Shown: in pieces, positions 60,073 to 64,000 of the stretch
Position numbering within the stretch: the stretch's first letter is position 1
How the letters are laid out: each line of letters begins with the position of its first letter
Assembly: GCA_045837725.1 (NCBI GenBank)
Contig: JBEWZL010000115.1
Coordinates: 111,459-175,458, forward strand
Direction: 5' to 3'
DNA: 64,000 nt
Source of the DNA: Vermamoeba vermiformis
Taxonomy: Eukaryota; Tubulinea; Echinamoebida
Made by a program: the position numbers and the translations under genes
Notes under the pieces: generated by a model
Told to the model about the DNA's origin: nothing
Database searches by the model: none
What the model saw: the letters and a program-made list of their open reading frames with translations, nothing else

Positions 60073-63000
60073 ATGCATGCTGTTCCCTTTTCGCACGACT
60101 CCCCACTTCACATCCAAGTCCGCATCGGCGACAAACGGATCCAAACTCTTGTCGATTCAGGAGCGGAAAGGAATATTATGCATGAAAAATTAGCACGCAG
60201 GCTAGGCCTCCAAATTAAAGATGAACCAGTCTTTCTACTCGGAGCCGAAAATAGCCCAATCCAGACTGTCGGATCCACGATAGCAACTATTCAAATGGCC
60301 AGTCAACTACAGTACGATGTTAAATTCGTCGTATCCAACAACATATCACAACTGCTCATCCTTGGATCTCCGTTCCTCAATCTCGTCGCGCCACAGATCG
60401 ACTACAAGACGCACAACCTTTGGTTCGAAGACCCTAGCTTCAAGCAAGTTTTCTTCCCGCCTAGCATCTCGAAGCAGGTCAAGGTCAGGACCCCGTACGA
60501 CTTGGTGATTCCAGCAAGATCGGAAGTGGTGCTGCCGATCCCGGTCAAGGCAATGGACTGCTCCGCTCTGGTTGAACCAACACGCACCTTCAACCTCAGG
60601 TACGGCCTCCTGATGGGGCGAGCAGTCAACTCGATCACCAATGGTAATGTACTCTTGAAATTCGTCAACGACAACAATAATGACGTTATTATTCCACGCG
60701 GTGAACGTATCTGCCGCTTGTGCCCATTCGAAAAAGTCATGGCCATCAATACCCACATCGACTCAACGCAGCACAACATCCCTGAAAACTACTTAGCTGG
60801 TTTTGAGCTGGATCAGGCCGAGATCACAGATCAAGAACGGCGACAAGTAGAGCAATTGCTGCGCAAGTACTATCCCGTATTTGCCGATCGACTGGGCAAT
60901 ACTAGCATCATCCAACATCGCATTGAACTCACAGAGAACAAAATTATTAAGAAGAACCCGTACACTATACCACGCGCCTACTACGACAACGTGAAGCAAC
61001 AACTAGAGGACCTCGTCAAACAGAATATTATCACCCCTTCAAGGTCGTCTTACAGTTCGCCTATTGTGGTCGTGAAGAAAAAGGATGGCTCGCTCCGCAT
61101 CTGCAACGATTTTAGGGAGCTCAATTCGGTAACTAAAAAGGATGTTTATCCATTACCGAAAATAGACACAATATTGAGTGTACTTTCAGGATATTTATAC
61201 CTGTCCACTCTCGATGCGCGTAGCGGATTCCTTCAAGTTCCGATCCACCCCGATGATCGACACTTGACAGCCTTCACAACTCCGTTTGGGTTCTACGAGT
61301 ATACTAGGATGCCTTTCGGATTGTGCAATGCTCCTGCGACCTTCCAAAGGATGATGGACCTTATTCTTTCTGGTCTAACATGGGAGGCTTGCCTCGTCTA
61401 TATGGATGACATTATAGTCTTTGGACGAACCTTCGAAGAGCACCTACATAATCTGGAGCTCGTCCTAGCTGCCCTGCAAGCTGCTGACATCACTATTAAG
61501 CCATCGAAGTGCAAGCTGTTCCGCAAGAAGATCGCCTTCCTTGGTCACGTCGTCTCTGCCGCCGGTATCGAAACAGACCCAGAGAAGATCAAGAGAGTCA
61601 CGGAGATGCCAGCGCCCACTAATACGGAGCAGCTCCGTAGCTTCACAGGTCTGACAGGATACTACCGCAAATTTATCGCTAACTATGCCCACATATGTGA
61701 ACCTCTCAATCGCCTGCTGCGCAAAGGAGAGCCTTGGGTGTGGTCAGATGAACAGCAACGCGCATTTGACACCCTTAAGGAGAAGCTTACGACTGCGCCA
61801 ATCCTCGCGTTCCCCGACTTCAAGTCAAGCTTCACTCTGTACACTGACGCGTCCAACAGTGGTCTCGGTGCCGTCCTAGCGCAGTCTCAGAACGGGAATG
61901 AGGTCGCGATAAGCTATTGGTCACGTACCCTCAATAAGGCTGAGCGCAACTACTCCACAACAGAGAAAGAGTGCCTGGCCGTAGTGGATGCAATTCGACA
62001 CTTCCGTTACTATCTTCTTGGAACCAAATTCACTGTCGTTGTGGACCACCATAGCCTCAAGTGGTTGAAAACAGTGAAAGACAACTCTCAGAGATTGATG
62101 CGCTGGAGCCTCACACTTCAAGAGTACGACTTTGACATCGTGTATCGCTCTGGAAAGAAGCACTCAAATGCAGATGCCTTGTCGCGCCTATTCAACATCA
62201 GCGAGGTCAAGCTCAACAATATACTCGACGAACAAGAAGAAGATCCGACTCTGAAAGCCTACCGTGACTACCTCAAAGATGGCAGCCTACCAAGCGACCA
62301 ATCCCTTGCTCATAATGTTCGCAACGCCTGCAAGGACATGATTATTCAAAGCGATAATCTACTCTATCGCATCTGGCAAGCAGATCCTAAGTCGCATCCG
62401 CGATATCAGTTAGTGGTTCCTACTAAATTAAGGCCTTACATCTTAGAGCAATACCACGACACTGCATTCGCTGGTCACTTGGGGTTCTTCAAGACCTACG
62501 AGAAGATTCGCGAAAGATTCTATTGGGAAAGAATGGCAAACGACGTTGCGCGCTGGATCGAGAGTTGCGAAGCCTGTTCACGTCGCAAGAAGAAGCACCT
62601 CAAAGGACTAATCAAGAATGTAGAGGCTAAAGCTCCGTTTGACACAATTGCAATGGACATCCTTGGACCATTTCACGAGAGCCGCCAAGGAAATCGCTAC
62701 ATCATCGTCATCATCGATTACTTCACCAAATGGGTAGAGTGCTTCGCATTACCCACGCAATCGACTGCAGACATCGCCGTGAAACTCGTCGAAGAAGTGA
62801 TCTGCCGTCACGGATCTCCAAAACGAATCTTGACTGACCAAGGAACGAACCTAGATGGTGCTCAACTTGCAAAAGACATTTACAAATTGCTTAGAACAAA
62901 GAAGATTCGCACGTCAGCATATCACCCACAAACTGACGGACTAGCGGAAAAATTCAATCACACTTTGGCGTCAATGCTGACTCACTACGTCAATGAGCAT

Positions 63001-63831
63001 CAAGATGATTGGGACGAGCACTTAAATTACGTCCTCTTCGCTTACAGAACCGCTGTTCATGAATCGACCAAATTCTCGCCATTCTACCTGCTCTACGGAC
63101 GACATCCGCGACTGCCTATGGACCCCGACCTTGTAGACCCAGACGATGTTAGTGCAGAGTCCTACCACGAACACGCCCAACAAATGATCGACAAATTCAA
63201 CGCTGCGTATGATCAGGTGCATAAGAACGTTCGCAAGGCTCGCAAACGTCAAAAGAAAAATACGGATAAAACGAAGAAGCAGCCTAAAATAGACAACGAT
63301 GATCAAGTGTGGTTAGACGTTGGCCAAATCGCCCCTGGAACCACAGCTAAGTTGTCATACCTTAATAACGGTCCTTATAATATCGAAAAAGTTAACAATA
63401 ATAATACCGTCGATATCGTTCACGCAGAAAATACAGCAGATAAACATAAGGTCAATATTAGCCGCCTCCGCAAGCAGAAGAAACGGGACGAAGACTTGAA
63501 GATTCAGCCGCTGCCTTCCATCGACAGCACCCCGGAAACTGAAGTCACGCCTACAACGAAAACCACCGCCGTTGTGAGAGCCAGCCTGGAAATGCCCGCC
63601 GAACTTTCAGAAACACTTCAACAGATCCGCAGAATCATCGCCCGACCTGGTTTCAACAAAGTTGCCGCCCAGAAGAAAGTCCTGCAAAGCCTACTTGGTG
63701 TCAGCTCCCAGTTCTTCACCGACACGAAGCGCAAGGAGAAGTTTGCCGAAGAAATTTCAGCTGCCAGATCCGCTGACGATCTCGTCAAGCTCATCGACAG
63801 AGCATTGGACGAGTCAGGAGACTCTTCTTAA
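60073..63831 (+). CDS. pol: Retrotransposon Pol (protease, reverse transcriptase, RNase H, integrase)
   Basis: An open frame of 1252 codons with the Ty3/gypsy domain order. The protease has LVDSGAERN, reverse transcriptase has LVYMDDIIVFG, RNase H has LYTDASNSGLGAVL, and integrase has the HHCC zinc region followed by ILTDQGTNLDG and SAYHPQTDGLAE. Integrase last identifies the Ty3/gypsy rather than the Ty1/copia order. It lies 59 bases after gag in another frame. The frame looks whole. Confidence 0.95.
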   Translation: MHAVPFSHDSPLHIQVRIGDKRIQTLVDSGAERNIMHEKLARRLGLQIKDEPVFLLGAENSPIQTVGSTIATIQMASQLQYDVKFVVSNNISQLLILGSPFLNLVAPQIDYKTHNLWFEDPSFKQVFFPPSISKQVKVRTPYDLVIPARSEVVLPIPVKAMDCSALVEPTRTFNLRYGLLMGRAVNSITNGNVLLKFVNDNNNDVIIPRGERICRLCPFEKVMAINTHIDSTQHNIPENYLAGFELDQAEITDQERRQVEQLLRKYYPVFADRLGNTSIIQHRIELTENKIIKKNPYTIPRAYYDNVKQQLEDLVKQNIITPSRSSYSSPIVVVKKKDGSLRICNDFRELNSVTKKDVYPLPKIDTILSVLSGYLYLSTLDARSGFLQVPIHPDDRHLTAFTTPFGFYEYTRMPFGLCNAPATFQRMMDLILSGLTWEACLVYMDDIIVFGRTFEEHLHNLELVLAALQAADITIKPSKCKLFRKKIAFLGHVVSAAGIETDPEKIKRVTEMPAPTNTEQLRSFTGLTGYYRKFIANYAHICEPLNRLLRKGEPWVWSDEQQRAFDTLKEKLTTAPILAFPDFKSSFTLYTDASNSGLGAVLAQSQNGNEVAISYWSRTLNKAERNYSTTEKECLAVVDAIRHFRYYLLGTKFTVVVDHHSLKWLKTVKDNSQRLMRWSLTLQEYDFDIVYRSGKKHSNADALSRLFNISEVKLNNILDEQEEDPTLKAYRDYLKDGSLPSDQSLAHNVRNACKDMIIQSDNLLYRIWQADPKSHPRYQLVVPTKLRPYILEQYHDTAFAGHLGFFKTYEKIRERFYWERMANDVARWIESCEACSRRKKKHLKGLIKNVEAKAPFDTIAMDILGPFHESRQGNRYIIVIIDYFTKWVECFALPTQSTADIAVKLVEEVICRHGSPKRILTDQGTNLDGAQLAKDIYKLLRTKKIRTSAYHPQTDGLAEKFNHTLASMLTHYVNEHQDDWDEHLNYVLFAYRTAVHESTKFSPFYLLYGRHPRLPMDPDLVDPDDVSAESYHEHAQQMIDKFNAAYDQVHKNVRKARKRQKKNTDKTKKQPKIDNDDQVWLDVGQIAPGTTAKLSYLNNGPYNIEKVNNNNTVDIVHAENTADKHKVNISRLRKQKKRDEDLKIQPLPSIDSTPETEVTPTTKTTAVVRASLEMPAELSETLQQIRRIIARPGFNKVAAQKKVLQSLLGVSSQFFTDTKRKEKFAEEISAARSADDLVKLIDRALDESGDSS

Positions 63832-63848
63832 AAAGAAGGGGGATGGAA

Positions 63849-64000
63849 TGTAACAGAACGGTTTACAATTTATTGAAATTTCTTGAAGAAAGTTTGACCG
63901 AGTCACGCGACTCGCGAACAAGAAACAACGCCAACTGTAATCTTAGTCGTCTTTTATTCTTTTATTAATAAACAACTTTATTCTTCTCTTATTTTGTTAC
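63849..64000 (+). repeat. Right LTR, uninterrupted
   Basis: It follows a polypurine tract and matches the left LTR over every shared base I could compare; the final base lies past the window edge. It shows the empty site for the DNA transposon found in the left LTR. Confidence 0.95.

Larger units (their letters stand above)
57445..64000 (+). mobile_element. Ty3/gypsy (Metaviridae) LTR retrotransposon, looks whole, right end at window edge
   Basis: A complete-looking Ty3/gypsy element: left LTR 57445-58713 (split by a DNA transposon), a primer-binding site starting TGG at 58716, gag, pol, a polypurine tract at about 63832-63848, and a right LTR from 63849 that loses only its last base to the window edge. 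LTRs begin TGTAAC and end GTTACA and are about 153 bp without the insertion. All shared LTR positions that I can compare are the same, so insertion is very recent. The target-site duplication cannot be tested because the right flank is outside the window. Confidence 0.95.

Noticed and set aside
1-64000. tRNA, rRNA, CRISPR arrays and riboswitches
   Set aside because: I looked for B-box-like GGTTCGANTCC, rRNA landmarks and regular direct repeats with spacers and found none that held up.

Overview
The window is a gene-dense stretch of nuclear DNA from a unicellular or simple eukaryote. I see 28 host genes on both strands, almost all cut by very short spliceosomal introns (about 45-65 nt in the first third, somewhat longer and AT-rich later). 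TAA, TAG and TGA all serve as stops, so the standard code applies. Exon models were built by hand from GT/GC-AG sites, homologous motifs and phase closure; most close exactly to a multiple of three. The gene set (TRAPP, OST, chromosomal passenger complex, CLU, BK channel, VPS10 receptor, isopentenyl phosphate kinase, a plant-like CCR4, a Ty3/gypsy element) fits a free-living protist, but I cannot name the lineage. I saw no tRNA, rRNA or CRISPR array.

Layout. 0-3.7 kb: 3' end of TRAPPC3, a membrane-anchored eIF4E-family protein, SAP30BP/HCNGP. 4.0-19.3 kb: a block holding a mitochondrial SLC25 carrier, a CLK/LAMMER kinase, the mitochondrial inner-membrane peptidase IMMP2L, a 19-exon BK-type K+ channel, the tail-anchored ER E2 UBE2J2 and a CLU-domain protein. 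This block has an extreme density of short DNA motifs (CACGTG, the palindrome TGACANNTGTCA, and MADS-type CTAWWWWTAG boxes) that the rest of the window lacks. 20-29 kb: Alba, HACD, ZNHIT3, DAD1, a KEN-box coiled-coil protein, an Shg1/BOD1-like protein and a thioredoxin-domain membrane protein. 29-43 kb: F-box/LRR, an EGF-7TM protein, borealin, mitochondrial uL23, CINP, an F-box protein, alpha-tubulin, an ASCH protein, isopentenyl phosphate kinase and CCR4. 43.6-56.9 kb: a VPS10 sorting receptor, a very large ARM-SP​RY-zinc finger protein and a Cys-rich surface protein.

57.4 kb to the end: a Ty3/gypsy LTR retrotransposon that looks whole, with short LTRs that are identical wherever both can be read. 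Its left LTR has been split by a 1.1-kb DNA transposon with terminal inverted repeats and a GTTT target duplication; the intact right LTR shows the empty site, so the order of insertion is certain.

The strongest candidates for something new are the motif-saturated block at 3.8-18.3 kb, where every one of the 18 BK-channel introns carries at least one of three motif classes, and the eIF4E homologue with a C-terminal membrane anchor.
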